NCBI RefSeq assembly: GCF_026914285.1 | Contig: NZ_CP113864.1 | Location: 62,001 to 126,000, forward strand | DNA: 64,000 nt | Source of the DNA: Caldicellulosiruptor naganoensis | GTDB lineage: Bacteria; Bacillota; Thermoanaerobacteria; Caldicellulosiruptorales; Caldicellulosiruptoraceae | Direction of reading: 5' to 3' | In this document: piece after piece, positions 1-9,547 of the stretch | Layout of the letters: every line of letters starts with the position of its first letter | Numbering within the stretch: the stretch's first letter is position 1 | Translations under genes and position numbers: made by a program | The notes under the pieces: model-generated | What the model saw: the letters and a program-made list of their open reading frames with translations, nothing else | Databases searched by the model: none | Told to the model about the DNA's origin: nothing

Positions 1-105
1 TTGAATTCTACAAAGACATTAGAAGATAAGTTCAAAGAGCTTGAAAATAGCGACTCTGACATCTTAGATGAACTTCAAAAATTAAAAGAAAAGATGGGCA
101 AATAA
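1..105 (+). CDS. C-terminal end of an unidentified protein (5' truncated by window)
   Basis: An open frame runs from the first base to a TAA at 103-105 and encodes 34 residues rich in Lys, Glu and Leu, ending in LKEKMGK. The start lies outside the window. The charged, helical composition would suit the end of a coiled-coil protein, but the family cannot be named from this tail. It ends 35 bases before the repeat that flanks the first insertion sequence, so the gene itself is not interrupted. Confidence 0.55.
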   Translation: MNSTKTLEDKFKELENSDSDILDELQKLKEKMGK

Positions 106-140
106 ATTGCAAGGCTTTATAACAACTGAAAAAATTTTTC

Positions 141-187
141 AGGAGAAAAATAAAAGGTGCGGGAAAAATAAACTCCCGTGCCTTTTT
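141..187. repeat. Left copy of 47-bp direct repeat flanking IS copy 1
   Basis: These 47 bases are repeated perfectly at 2170-2216, immediately on the other side of the insertion sequence. The base before this copy and the base after the other copy differ, so the repeat is exactly 47 bp. It contains a terminator-like hairpin (arms around GGTGCGGGA and TCCCGTGCC followed by T5). I read it as a target-site duplication made by the element, far longer than the few bases usual for IS elements. Confidence 0.9.
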
Positions 188-2169
188 CTTGACTTTGTCA
201 GTTTGAAGCTCAAAAAGCTTGGGAGGACTGGGATTGACAAAATATGGACCTCAATTTTGTCACTACATCATTTGCTAATACCAATAAATTCTAAGCCTTC
301 CTCATATGTCATGAAGTTTTTTGGACCCTTTATCTTCATTACATTCAGTATATCTCCAGCTCCTCCCTCAATTTTTTGCTTTATCAAATATTTCTTCCCT
401 TTTATCTCTATTTCAAAAAAGTTCATTGAATATATTGCTTCCATTATCCTTTCACTACTTATTCCTTTACCTTTTCTCCTCAAAATATATTCCAATGTCC
501 TTTGCAGTAAAAATGCCAAAAAACATATCACAAAATGTCCTTTTATTCTGCTTTCTGTAAAGTGATATATCGGTCGCACTTCTAAACAGCTTTTCATTAC
601 TCTGAATGACTGTTCTATCTTCCATAAATCGTGATATGCTCCTAAAACCTCTTCTACATCCATATCCTTTTTGCTCGTTTGAATTGCATAATAACCGTCA
701 AATTTCTCATCTCGTTTTATCGCTTCCTCATCCAATACATATTCTTCTGATTTTGATTTCTTCTTCAAATATTTCCTTGCACCTTTCTTTTCTAAGGCTG
801 TTATGCTTCCTTTGTTCTCTAAAAGCTCTTTGGCTTTTCTTACCAATCTCTCTCTGTCTTCTTTGTCTTTCTTGGCTCTCTTGCTTGAATACGTTATTAT
901 CAAATTCTCTTCTATTTTGAACTCTTTACCCTCTTCATCCTTGACAATATTTGTTCTTTCCAATACCTTATATTTGAATTCATCACCATAAATTTCTTCA
1001 GCATTCAAACATCTTTTGCCATCAAGTCTTTTATATCCTTCTTCATTAAAAACTTCATCTAAAATTTCTTTACTTGCATTCTTTAATCTGCTTGCTACTA
1101 TATAGTCGTACCCAGCTTCTTTTATCATCTTTAAATTTATTCTGCTGTTAAGCCCTTTGTCTGCTACTATTATTATCTTATCTATACTAAATTTTTCCTT
1201 CAGCTTCCTCAGTATCTTTACCATCGTCTTGCTATCTATCGTATTACCAGGAAAAAGTTCATACCCTATCGGTCTGCCTTCTTTGTCCACCAAAAGCCCT
1301 AATACAACTTGCACTTCATTTACCTTGTTGTCTTTGCTAAACCCAAAATTTTTAAGTTCATCCGCTCTACAACTCTCAAAGTATATTGTCGTCACATCAT
1401 AAAACACTACATCAACTACCATCTTAAATAAGTCTTTATTTCTCTGATACAGGTATGTCTCTAAATCTTCTTTTACACTGTCAAGAAAATCTAAACACCT
1501 GTACAATTGATTCAAATCTATATCCTCTTCAAATCCAAAATATTTGCTTCTCTGATGATAACTTCTTAGTTTGCTCATTGGCTCTATCAATCTCTGTATG
1601 GTCATTAAAAAACTTACTTTGTCTACATCAAATTTTATCTTTCTCTCTTTTGCTGCTTTCCCTTTTAAAAACTTATCAATTTCAAGCTCCTGCCATAACT
1701 TTCTGTATACAATGTATCCCCAGTTTTTTACAACTGCATCCGAAATATCTTCTTCAGATTCAATAGTAACAGCTTTTGCATTCTCAGTAGTTGTTTCAGC
1801 GACAATATCAGATAGTTTTTTTACAATGTTTTTAAAAGCGGGGTCATCTTTGAGAATATCAAGTCTACCAAAGTTAAATAGTACTCTTTGCTTTACTTTA
1901 CCATTTTCACGGTAATTTTCGACTAACCTAACATACTGATAACCGCCAGCATTAGTAATTTTGACAAACATATGGCAACTCCTTGAAGATAGTTTGTTAT
2001 ATTGTACCACAAAATATTTAAAAAGTCAAGCAAATTCAGTATATATTAAGCTAAAATTTGTCCCTACATTTTTTAAAATTTTTTATTTTTCTCTTCTTGA
2101 AACCCGCATAAATTAAGACTTTGTTATTTTTTGTTAGCTCAAAAACACCTCTTAACTGACAAAGTCAAG
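188..2169 (-). mobile_element. IS1634-family insertion sequence, copy 1 (complete, 1982 bp)
   Basis: The ends are terminal inverted repeats beginning CTTGACTTTGTCAGTT: the plus strand reads this at 188, and the minus strand reads it inward from 2169. One transposase gene fills the element on the minus strand. The copy has the same length and nearly the same sequence as the element at 23721-25702; the transposases differ at only two residues seen by eye (Ser/Thr and Gly/Glu). It is flanked by a perfect 47-bp direct repeat. Both copies look intact, which suggests recent movement. Confidence 0.93.
268..1971 (-). CDS. IS1634-family DDE transposase
   Basis: This 567-residue transposase catalyses movement of the surrounding element. 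The N-terminus (MFVKITNAGGYQYVR, then a GKVKQRVLFNFGRLD motif) is typical of IS1634/IS4-superfamily enzymes. Candidate catalytic acids are the Asp in VVFYDVTTIYFES, the Asp in IIVADKGLNS and the Glu in LWKIEQSFRVMKS near the C-terminus, with the Y-x2-R/K-type spacing of the superfamily. A longer open frame would start at 2010 with GTG, but the ATG at 1971 has AAGGAG 7 bases upstream and is the likely start. A promoter like that mapped in copy 2 lies just upstream. Known from the family: single-ORF elements; intactness is seen directly. Confidence 0.93.
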   Translation of the reverse strand: MFVKITNAGGYQYVRLVENYRENGKVKQRVLFNFGRLDILKDDPAFKNIVKKLSDIVAETTTENAKAVTIESEEDISDAVVKNWGYIVYRKLWQELEIDKFLKGKAAKERKIKFDVDKVSFLMTIQRLIEPMSKLRSYHQRSKYFGFEEDIDLNQLYRCLDFLDSVKEDLETYLYQRNKDLFKMVVDVVFYDVTTIYFESCRADELKNFGFSKDNKVNEVQVVLGLLVDKEGRPIGYELFPGNTIDSKTMVKILRKLKEKFSIDKIIIVADKGLNSRINLKMIKEAGYDYIVASRLKNASKEILDEVFNEEGYKRLDGKRCLNAEEIYGDEFKYKVLERTNIVKDEEGKEFKIEENLIITYSSKRAKKDKEDRERLVRKAKELLENKGSITALEKKGARKYLKKKSKSEEYVLDEEAIKRDEKFDGYYAIQTSKKDMDVEEVLGAYHDLWKIEQSFRVMKSCLEVRPIYHFTESRIKGHFVICFLAFLLQRTLEYILRRKGKGISSERIMEAIYSMNFFEIEIKGKKYLIKQKIEGGAGDILNVMKIKGPKNFMTYEEGLEFIGISK

Positions 2170-2216
2170 AGGAGAAAAATAAAAGGTGCGGGAAAAATAA
2201 ACTCCCGTGCCTTTTT
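2170..2216. repeat. Right copy of 47-bp direct repeat flanking IS copy 1
   Basis: Perfect copy of 141-187. It carries a terminator-like hairpin (about 2185-2211) followed by a T run, so the pre-insertion site was probably the terminator of the gene ending at 105; the insertion doubled it. After the repeat, 2217-2353 contains no gene that I can support, only AT-rich sequence leading to the Shine-Dalgarno site of the spoIIE remnant. Confidence 0.9.
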
Positions 2217-2353
2217 TATTTTCTTGGGGCATATTTTCAAATTTTGTCGTAAAAAATTTTTAGTAAACCTTGCTATTGCAACACAAACTGCCACAAGCTG
2301 TAGTGTAAATTTTATGTTGCACAAAAGTTAAATAAAAAAAGAGAGGAGATGAT

Positions 2354-4633
2354 TTGGTTTGGAGAAACTTGAAGTTTTGTAGTTTAAAAGACAAAGTTAC
2401 AAAAAGGCAGATGAAAAAGCTTCAAAAGGGCTTTATTTGTTCGGGCTTGAAGAGTACCTTATTTTAATTTTGGCTTTTTTGCTTGGAAGGTGCGAACTTT
2501 TTTCAACAAGCTTTTTTTCAAGCTCTTATGTATCAAGCTTTAAGAAGAAGGACTACATGTACTATTTAGCAGTAATATTTTCCATCTTTAGGATAGTCTC
2601 AAGTTTGAACAAGCCCTTGATATTAAAGTATGTTATTTCACTTTTGATAATTACTGCTATCAATCATTTTTTTTGAATTCAATATCTACATAAAAGCTTT
2701 GGTGGCATCATTGGGTGTGTTTGTAGGCGGAATACTTTCAATTGCCGTTTTCAAATGGGTTCCAATAGAAATTTTGTACCTTCTTTTAGAATCACTTTTT
2801 TGTTACAGTTTTGTTCTTCTTTTTGAGAGATTTTTTGCAGCTTTGGAGTCAAAGAAGCAGATTTCAAACGACCAGATAGCAATATCGGTTGTGGTTTTTG
2901 CTCTGAGTTTTCTTGGGCTTAGCAACACATTTGATACCATTTTGGATATAAAAAGGATACTGTTTTTAATTCTACTTTTTACAATCTCTTTTGCTCATGG
3001 AATGATAATGTCAACTGCAATGGGATATGTAGTAGGTCTTCTTGACAGCATAAAAAATACATGTGGGCTTGAAATGGCATGTATCTTCGCGTTTGCAGCG
3101 CTTGTTGCTGGGGTTATGAAAGGATTTGGGAAGATAGGGGTTGTTTTGGGCGGTTTTTGTGGATATGTAATTTCAATGTTTTACATATCCTCAAATCCAG
3201 GCTTTAAGCTAGGAGAGATTTTGATTGCCTCAATTTTATTTTGTATATTTCCGCTTGAAAAAGTTGTAAAAAATTCACAAACTGATAAAGAGGAGGTTCA
3301 AAAGATGATTAAAGAAAAATCTTTGACATTGCTTCAGTACTTGAAAACCTTGGGCAAAGCACTTCACAAAAAGTAGTACCTATAATGAGCAAAGATGAAG
3401 CAAAAAGTGTTATTGAACAGACCTGCAACAAAGTTTGTAGTGGCTGCAGCAATATTCAAGCATGTTGGCAGTACTACTATTCACAGACTAATCATATGCT
3501 AAATGAGGTTAAAAATATAATATTGAAGAAGGGAAAAATTGTTGAAAGCGAAATTAAAGGTTTCAAATTTACCTGTCTCAAATCGAAGGAGTTCATAACA
3601 ATTGTAAATGAACTTTTAGAGTCTTTGAAATTTTCAAAACTTGTCAAAAGCGAAAACAGTTTTAAAGAAGAAGCATTTAAGAACCAGATAGAGCTTTTAA
3701 AAGACATTGTAGTTGATGCTGCAAAGATGGTCGAAAAGAACTTTAAACAAGATAGAGGCACTGCGAGAGAAATAGAGCTTGAGCTTTACAGGTTTGGGTA
3801 CGATGTTGAAAATGTTGAGTTCATAGAAGCTGAAAACTATTTTCAGGTGAAGATTGACCTAAAAGATGGCTTTAAATCCCCACGGAAAAAAGAGATAGAA
3901 GAGATTGTCAAAAGTGTTGTGGGGTGTGAGGTTGAAGTTGTCTCAGAGGTCCCAAAACATGCAGGTGGGTACCAGATTTGTCTTTTGAAAAAACCAAATA
4001 TAAAGGTGGACTATGCAATATTTTCAAAAAGCAAGGAGAATGTAAACGGTGATAGAGTGTGCTTTTTGCAGCTCAAAGACGGCAAGTTTTTAGCTTGCAT
4101 CTCAGATGGTATGGGAACTGGCAGGATTGCTTCAGAAAACAGTTTTATTGTAATAGATGCGCTAAAGAAATTCACCAATTTAGGATTTGACAGGAAAGTT
4201 GCTATAAAGTTTATTAATTCACTTCTTGCAATGAAAAACCTTGAAGGGTTTGCATCGGTCGATATTGTTTGTATAGACAGGTTCAAGCTCACATGTGAAT
4301 TTTTAAAAGCAGGTGCAATTTGAAATCTTTTCAAATTCGCTCCCAGCTGGAGTTGAAACAACATCACATTTTGATTATATTGAGCAAAAGCTTCAAAAGG
4401 GTGATATGATATTCATGTGTTAAGACGGACTTTTGGATCTTTTGGGTGAAGATGGGTAAAGAGCTTTGTATGAATATCTTTGCTCAAATGAATTTTTGTC
4501 AACCCAAAGTGCAGGCAGGCAAATCTTTGAATGGGCACTGTCAAACTCTTATGTAATCAAAGACGATGTGACCATAATTGTTCTAAAAGTTGGGGGTGCA
4601 AGTGAAAAGAGGAGTGATGAAAAGGCAGTTTAA
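2354..4633 (+). pseudogene. spoIIE: spoIIE remnant (stage II sporulation protein E, PP2C phosphatase)
   Basis: SpoIIE is a polytopic membrane phosphatase that dephosphorylates SpoIIAA to activate sigma-F in the forespore. Here its parts are recognisable in order but in different frames: hydrophobic N-terminal segments (2437-2676 and 2699-3376), the Cys-rich linker with GCSNIQACWQYYY (from 3385), and the PP2C domain with LACISDGMGTGR near 4100. Lesions include a likely frameshift near 2430, a stop at 2676 with a frame change, another break at 3376-3385, TGA at about 4321, TAA inside GDMIFMC-stop-DGLLD near 4422 and TAA near 4459. The intact family member is about 800 residues. A TTG at 2354 behind GGAG is the probable old start. 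The remnant runs into the spoIID remnant, so they were probably cotranscribed. Confidence 0.92.
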
Positions 4634-5670
4634 AAAGGCTTTTTTAGATGAGGCGGTTTTTATGGCAACTGCAGTATTGCTATTGTTTTTAGCAAATGTA
4701 ATTTTTTGCTTGGTAAACGTCAAAAACCAAAGCCAAGACGGCAATGCTTCTTCTTGTGTTGCCTTATCTCAATCTTCTGAGCTTAAGAAAATTGAAAGCA
4801 AAAAACCAGAGATTTATGTAAACGTGCTGAGAAAAAATACAAAAAGGGTTGAAAGATGCCTTTAGAACAATATATATTGGGAGCTTTGGCGGCAGAGATG
4901 CCAGCAGAGTTTCCCATTGAGGCGCTAAAAGCCCAAACTGTTGCCTGCAGAACCTATGCTATGCGTAAGGTTGTAAAAAAATTTGATCATCCGGGATATG
5001 AAAAACAGAAGGTTTATCTCTGTGATGATTTTACACACTGCCAGGCATATATTGATAAAAGTCAGATGAAAAGGAAATGGGGGAAAACTTTACAAAATAC
5101 TACCAGAAACTTTACTTTGTTGTGAAGGCAACAAAAGGTGAGGTTTTGGTATACAACGGGGAGATCATAGACAGTCTTTTTCACGCAGCCTCAGTCGGCA
5201 GAACAGAAGATGCCAAAGAAGTGTTTGGACAGAGCATTCCCTACCTGAAAAGCGTTGTTAGCCGCGGTGAAGAGATGTGCCCAAAGTACACAGGAGAGTT
5301 TTATTTTTCCTATGAGGAGTTTGTAAAAAGACTCAAAAACTACTATCCAAACTTAAAGTTACACACAAGAGAGGTTTCCTCAAACATTAAAATTCTGCAA
5401 AGAACAAATACGCAAAGGGTAAAGACAATAAAGGTAGGGGATATCACTATAAGTGGTGAAAAATTTAGGCAAATTTTTGGGCTTTATTCAACAGAGTTTT
5501 GGATATACCCGCGGCAAAGGGGTATTGAATAAAAACAAAAGGATAAGATCATGGTTTGGGTATGAGCCAGTGGGGTGTAAATACCTTGCAAGGAAGGGAA
5601 AAATTATAAAGAAATTCTCTTTTATTACTATAAAAATGTGAAGATTTGTAGGGTAAAATTAAAAGTATAA
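4602..5670 (+). pseudogene. spoIID: spoIID remnant (stage II sporulation protein D, lytic transglycosylase)
   Basis: SpoIID is a membrane-anchored peptidoglycan hydrolase needed for engulfment. The remnant shows a membrane anchor (AVLLLFLANVIFCLV), then in a second frame the family motif LEQYILGALAAEMPAEF followed by EALKAQTVACRTYAMR, then in a third frame the middle of the domain, and finally traces of the GHGxGMSQWG motif near 5550-5580 and YYYKNV near 5625. At least four frame changes are visible (about 4855, 5080, 5510, 5600). The exact old start is uncertain (GTG 4602 or ATG 4617). It directly follows spoIIE, and the two together show loss of sporulation-specific functions. An intact SpoIID/LytB-domain protein exists separately at 46342-48081. 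Confidence 0.9.
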
Positions 5671-5699
5671 AATTTTTGAAAAAAGGAGCAAAGGAAAAA

Positions 5700-6101
5700 T
5701 TGAGATGTTATTTAATTGGCAATGATGTCAAAACACTAAAAGAGTATATTGAAAAGATAGGTCCAGACAAGTACGCAAAAGAATACCTTCTTAAAAAGAT
5801 GCTATATCTTCACATCTACATAGAAGACCTCACACCAACACAGGCAAATATTATCAAGCAAACAATGCTCTCTATTGGCTCAGATGCTGTTGTAAACAAG
5901 GGGTGTATTGACCACTCAACAGATAAGTCCGACTGCCTTGTGTTTGGGAGCCTTTTACAACTTGAAAGGCTTTGTGAAAAGCTAAAAAAACAGCCATTTA
6001 AACTAAAAGAGTTATCAGAACAGATACAAAAGATTGTGGAGGGGTTTAAAAATGATTGCCTTTATTCCGATAGATCCAAAAAAGAAAAAGATGATAGCTG
6101 A
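5700..6101 (+). CDS. Stand-alone protein like the N-terminal domain of clostridial dihydropteroate synthase
   Basis: About 133 residues from TTG 5700, which has AAGGAG about 10 bases upstream; an upstream in-frame TTG at 5676 is less well placed. The middle and end (QANIIKQTMLSIGSDA, SDCLVFGSLLQLERL, LKKQPFKLKELSEQI) match the extra N-terminal domain found before the TIM-barrel of many clostridial dihydropteroate synthases. The pterin-binding barrel is absent here, so this protein alone should not make dihydropteroate. The last 50 bases overlap the next gene in another frame, and the C-terminal tail (after about residue 118) looks like a random read-through. It could be a separated domain or the stub of a truncated folP. 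Confidence 0.6.
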   Translation: MRCYLIGNDVKTLKEYIEKIGPDKYAKEYLLKKMLYLHIYIEDLTPTQANIIKQTMLSIGSDAVVNKGCIDHSTDKSDCLVFGSLLQLERLCEKLKKQPFKLKELSEQIQKIVEGFKNDCLYSDRSKKEKDDS

Positions 6102-6645
6102 AAATGGTCTTAACATAGAGAATGACTACAACAAGAAAATTGGGCTTTGGGGGATTAATGTAAAGTGTATTTCAGGTTTTTTAAGCCCTGAGGCAATTTC
6201 AACAGATTTTGTTGCGGCTCGGGTGAATACAGAAAATTCATATATAGCAAACTATGACCTTTGGACAGCGTTTGAGGCAACTCAGAATGGTGAACTTAAC
6301 AGGATGTATGTAAATTCTATTGTGAATTTGAAGAGGTATAGGTTTGGAGAGTACAGAATACCAGAGATTTTGATTTTCTCTTCTATAAACAAAGAAGATA
6401 TTGTAGATGTTTCAAAAATAAAGGATTTGAGCAATAGCCTTTTGTCCAAAAACGACCAAGTTTATATTAACTGTTTGGTTGAAAGAATTACTCAAAATCC
6501 AAATATAGCCAAAAATATTGTTTTGGATTATTTTTCTAGACTGGGTGGCGACAGCCGAATAACAAAAAAAGTGATTGGAAAGGGTGATAAAAAACTTTAT
6601 ATATTCATCCAAGAGAACAAATATACGTGGACTGTTGAGATTTGA
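6052..6645 (+). CDS. Conserved-looking protein of unknown function
   Basis: 197 residues from ATG 6052, preceded by GGAGGGG at about 6038-6044, which decides this start over an upstream one in the same frame. I do not recognise the family. The protein has no signal peptide or clear membrane segment, and is a mixed alpha/beta sequence with a short lysine run (DPKKKKM) near the N-terminus. It overlaps the preceding dihydropteroate-synthase-like gene by 50 bases, which implies co-translation. About 140 bases separate it from the lipoprotein gene downstream. Confidence 0.65.
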   Translation: MIAFIPIDPKKKKMIAENGLNIENDYNKKIGLWGINVKCISGFLSPEAISTDFVAARVNTENSYIANYDLWTAFEATQNGELNRMYVNSIVNLKRYRFGEYRIPEILIFSSINKEDIVDVSKIKDLSNSLLSKNDQVYINCLVERITQNPNIAKNIVLDYFSRLGGDSRITKKVIGKGDKKLYIFIQENKYTWTVEI

Positions 6646-6784
6646 CAACAAAACCCCTTGAGGATTTGGAGAGGTCTAACAAAATTGTACTATGGGTAGT
6701 ATACATTTTGGATTATTTATTATACAATTTTTATATAAACCCTATACCTTTTGTTTCCTTTCGCAAACTCAAGGGGGACTTTTT

Positions 6785-7726
6785 ATGAATCTGAGAATTT
6801 TCTTTGTCTTTGTCTTTGTCTTGATTTTGTCTCTTCTGAGTGGCTGCAAGCATGAGGAGTCTGCTGTCAAGGAATATTCAAAAGAAGGAAGGTGGGAGAT
6901 TTTAAATTTCAAGGACAAGGCATTCATGCTTGACAGTGACAACGCAAACATTATTATAAGAGGAAAAAAAGGTACAGAGCATGCCACAATTAGATACATC
7001 AAAAGGATAATATGGAATATTGATGACAAAATCACTTCAGCAAAAGCATTCTCGAAATCAGAGATTGAAAAGACCTTTGATGACATGCAAATAAAGATTG
7101 AGCGTACTGTTGATAGACTCTATATTAAAGCAAGAGCTTACAGTGGAGAGGCCATTTTAGCAAATACACTTTCAAATCCTAAAAAAGAGTTCAAATTTGA
7201 GATTTTTCTTCCTGAAAATAGCAAAGTGTTTGTCCAAAATAGCAATGGCAATATTAGCATCTCTAATATTCAAGGCGGTTCAATATACATAGTAAACGGC
7301 AAGGGAAATGTTACAGTGACAGATGCAAAGGCTTCAATAGAAATAAAAAACGGGGAAGGAGATATAAGGCTTGACTATATAAATGGAGATTTTTCTATAA
7401 ACAACGGAAATGGAAATATCAATCTCAAGGTTAAAAAGGCAGGCGTATTTAAGGTTATAGGTACAAAGGGGAACATAACTGCTAAAGTGGATGCACTCTT
7501 AGGGTTTGGACTTTCGTCACTTGTCAATTTGGGCGAGGGAGATATTTCCTTCTTTGTTGGCAAAGATGTGAAAGCGCGTATAAAAGTCAATGCAAAGGGC
7601 AGAGTCAAATCAGATTTTAGCATGATTAAAACCACGAGTGGCCATTATATAGACCTTGACTCTGGCAAAAATTCAATTGAGATTATAAATTCCAAAGGCA
7701 CGGTCAGAATTATAAAGGATTACTAA
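6785..7726 (+). CDS. DUF4097-type beta-helix lipoprotein
   Basis: 313 residues from ATG 6785 with GGGGGA just upstream; a longer in-frame start at 6692 lacks support. The N-terminus is a lipoprotein signal (positively charged start, long Phe/Val/Leu core) ending in the lipobox LLSGC, so the mature protein should be anchored on the outer face of the membrane. Residues about 140-290 contain repeated short strands with Asn-Gly-Asn and Gly-Asp turns (NSNGNISIS, NGKGNVTVT, NGEGDIRL, NGNGNINLK), the pattern of DUF4097 right-handed beta-helix proteins. The role in this family is generally unknown; adhesion or envelope-stress functions have been suggested for relatives. Followed by a bidirectional terminator shared with nadE. 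Confidence 0.8.
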   Translation: MNLRIFFVFVFVLILSLLSGCKHEESAVKEYSKEGRWEILNFKDKAFMLDSDNANIIIRGKKGTEHATIRYIKRIIWNIDDKITSAKAFSKSEIEKTFDDMQIKIERTVDRLYIKARAYSGEAILANTLSNPKKEFKFEIFLPENSKVFVQNSNGNISISNIQGGSIYIVNGKGNVTVTDAKASIEIKNGEGDIRLDYINGDFSINNGNGNINLKVKKAGVFKVIGTKGNITAKVDALLGFGLSSLVNLGEGDISFFVGKDVKARIKVNAKGRVKSDFSMIKTTSGHYIDLDSGKNSIEIINSKGTVRIIKDY

Positions 7727-7753
7727 AAAGAATTGTATAGAAACACAAAAACT

Positions 7754-7808
7754 AAAAAAGACCCCAACTCTTTGATAAATTAACCATGAGATGGGGTCTT
7801 TTTTATTT
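7754..7808. terminator. Bidirectional intrinsic terminator between lipoprotein gene and nadE
   Basis: Arms AAAAAAGACCCCAACTC (from 7754) and GAGATGGGGTCTTTTTT (to 7804) pair with one mismatch. A-rich on the left and T-rich on the right, it can terminate both convergent genes. Confidence 0.9.
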
Positions 7809-7814
7809 TTGGAT

Positions 7815-9437
7815 TCACACCCACCTCTGGGCAATTGGCATACGCCGACCTGTACCAAATGCTTTTGATGTTACTTTCAAGCCCGGTGCTGCCTGTTTTC
7901 GCTTATACTCTGCTCTTTCTACCATCTTGATAATCTTTAAAACAAGATCTTTAGGATAGCCCATCTGGACTATCTCATCCACGCTCTTTAATTCCTCAAT
8001 ATATGCAACCAAGATAGGGTCTAAGATTTCATAAAGTGGTAGAGTGTCTGTGTCTTTCTGGTTTGGACGAAGCTCTGCAGATGGCGGTTTTACTAAAACG
8101 TTGTGTGGTATTATTTCTCTTTCCCTATTTATATACCTTGCAAGCTCATACACAAGCATCTTAGGAAGATCTGAGATTACGGCTAAACCCCCTGCCATAT
8201 CGCCATACAGTGTGCAGTACCCCACTGCAAGCTCAGACTTATTACCTGTTGTCAGAACAAGCCTGTTTTCCCTGTTTGATATAAACATGAGAATATTTCC
8301 ACGAATTCGCGCTTGTATATTTTCTTCTGCAAGGTCTTGCAAGGGCGTTTCACTGCCATTGAACATCCTCAAGTATGCTTTAAAGACGTCTTCAATTGGG
8401 TATATTCTAAACTCAATTCCAAGATTCTCTGCAAGCTTCATTGCATCTTTTATACTGTGCTCTGAAGAATATCGCGATGGCATAGAAACGCCTAAGACAT
8501 TTTCTTTTCCCAATGCCTCAACAGCCAAGCAGCACACAACTGATGAGTCAATTCCACCAGAAAGACCCACTACTGCTTTTTTGGCTGCTCCTGTCTTTTC
8601 AAAGTAATCTCTTATACCAAGCACAAGCGCCTTTTTTATCCATGAAATGTCTTCTTCAATATCAACTTGGGAAAGTTTTTCAATGTCCTCAAGTTCAAAC
8701 TCTATTACATCCTCTTCGAATTCCTTTGCCTTTATTACAACATCGCCTTTTGAATTTAAAACCACGCTATTTCCATCAAAGATCAAATCGTCATTGCCAC
8801 CAACCTGATTGACATAGACTATTGGGAGCTTGTATTTTCTTGCTGCTTCTTTTAAAACTTGCAATCGCTGAGACTTAAATTTTTTATAGTGGTAAGGAGA
8901 TGCTGAGAGGTTTATAAACACCTTTGCGCCTTTTTCATATAACTCCTCCAGCACGTTTATATCGTACATTGCATTTTCGTCATTGTTGATATTCCAGATG
9001 TCCTCACAAATGGTTATACCAAACGCAACCTTGTTTATTTCAACAACTTCTCTGCAGCTTGATGGTATAAAATACCTGTTTTCATCAAATACATCGTATG
9101 AAGGCAAAAGTGTTTTGTGAATGGCTTTTTCAATTTTCCCATTGTGAAGAATTACTGCACTGTTGTGAAGTTTTTGTGGATGGTTGCTTTTTGTCGGTGC
9201 ACCAATTATTACATAACTTTTTTCTACCACATTTGCAATCTCTAAAAGGGCTTTTTCTATAGCTTGCCGAAAATCTTTTTGAAACAAAAGGTCTTTTGGC
9301 GGATATCCGCACAAACACAGCTCCGAAAATACAATCAAATCTGCATCCTTGTGAGAATTTATTATATCAATAATTTTTTTCTTATTGCCATTTATATCTC
9401 CAACAATAGAATTTATCTGGCTCATTACCACTTTCAT
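7815..9437 (-). CDS. nadE: Glutamine-dependent NAD+ synthetase
   Basis: 540 residues. The enzyme makes NAD+ from deamido-NAD+, ATP and glutamine-derived ammonia in the cytosol. The N-terminal nitrilase-type glutaminase domain has the expected triad Glu39 (FSELCLCGYPP), Lys108 (HKTLLPSYDVF) and Cys144 (ITICEDIW). The C-terminal synthetase domain has the pyrophosphate-binding SGGIDSS loop near residue 290. Length is normal for the two-domain bacterial form. The start at 9437 is supported by AAGGTGG 7 bases upstream. It is transcribed alone, converging on the lipoprotein gene through a shared terminator. Confidence 0.96.
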   Translation of the reverse strand: MKVVMSQINSIVGDINGNKKKIIDIINSHKDADLIVFSELCLCGYPPKDLLFQKDFRQAIEKALLEIANVVEKSYVIIGAPTKSNHPQKLHNSAVILHNGKIEKAIHKTLLPSYDVFDENRYFIPSSCREVVEINKVAFGITICEDIWNINNDENAMYDINVLEELYEKGAKVFINLSASPYHYKKFKSQRLQVLKEAARKYKLPIVYVNQVGGNDDLIFDGNSVVLNSKGDVVIKAKEFEEDVIEFELEDIEKLSQVDIEEDISWIKKALVLGIRDYFEKTGAAKKAVVGLSGGIDSSVVCCLAVEALGKENVLGVSMPSRYSSEHSIKDAMKLAENLGIEFRIYPIEDVFKAYLRMFNGSETPLQDLAEENIQARIRGNILMFISNRENRLVLTTGNKSELAVGYCTLYGDMAGGLAVISDLPKMLVYELARYINREREIIPHNVLVKPPSAELRPNQKDTDTLPLYEILDPILVAYIEELKSVDEIVQMGYPKDLVLKIIKMVERAEYKRKQAAPGLKVTSKAFGTGRRMPIAQRWV

Positions 9438-9547
9438 TTTTTTGCCACCTTTCAGTTAAATGTATTCCATAATCTTGTCAACAAATTCTTGATATTCTCT
9501 TAAATTACTTATTTTTGAAAGTACTAAATCTCTCTTTACCACACAAA

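Noticed and set aside
1157..1915. Plus-strand ORFs inside IS copy 1 (and mirror ORFs in copy 2)
   Set aside because: They appear identically in both IS copies only because the transposase DNA is the same; composition is that of antisense shadows.
8044..8607. Plus-strand ORF of 187 aa opposite nadE
   Set aside because: Lies entirely antisense to a strong, motif-complete nadE and has no protein-like features.
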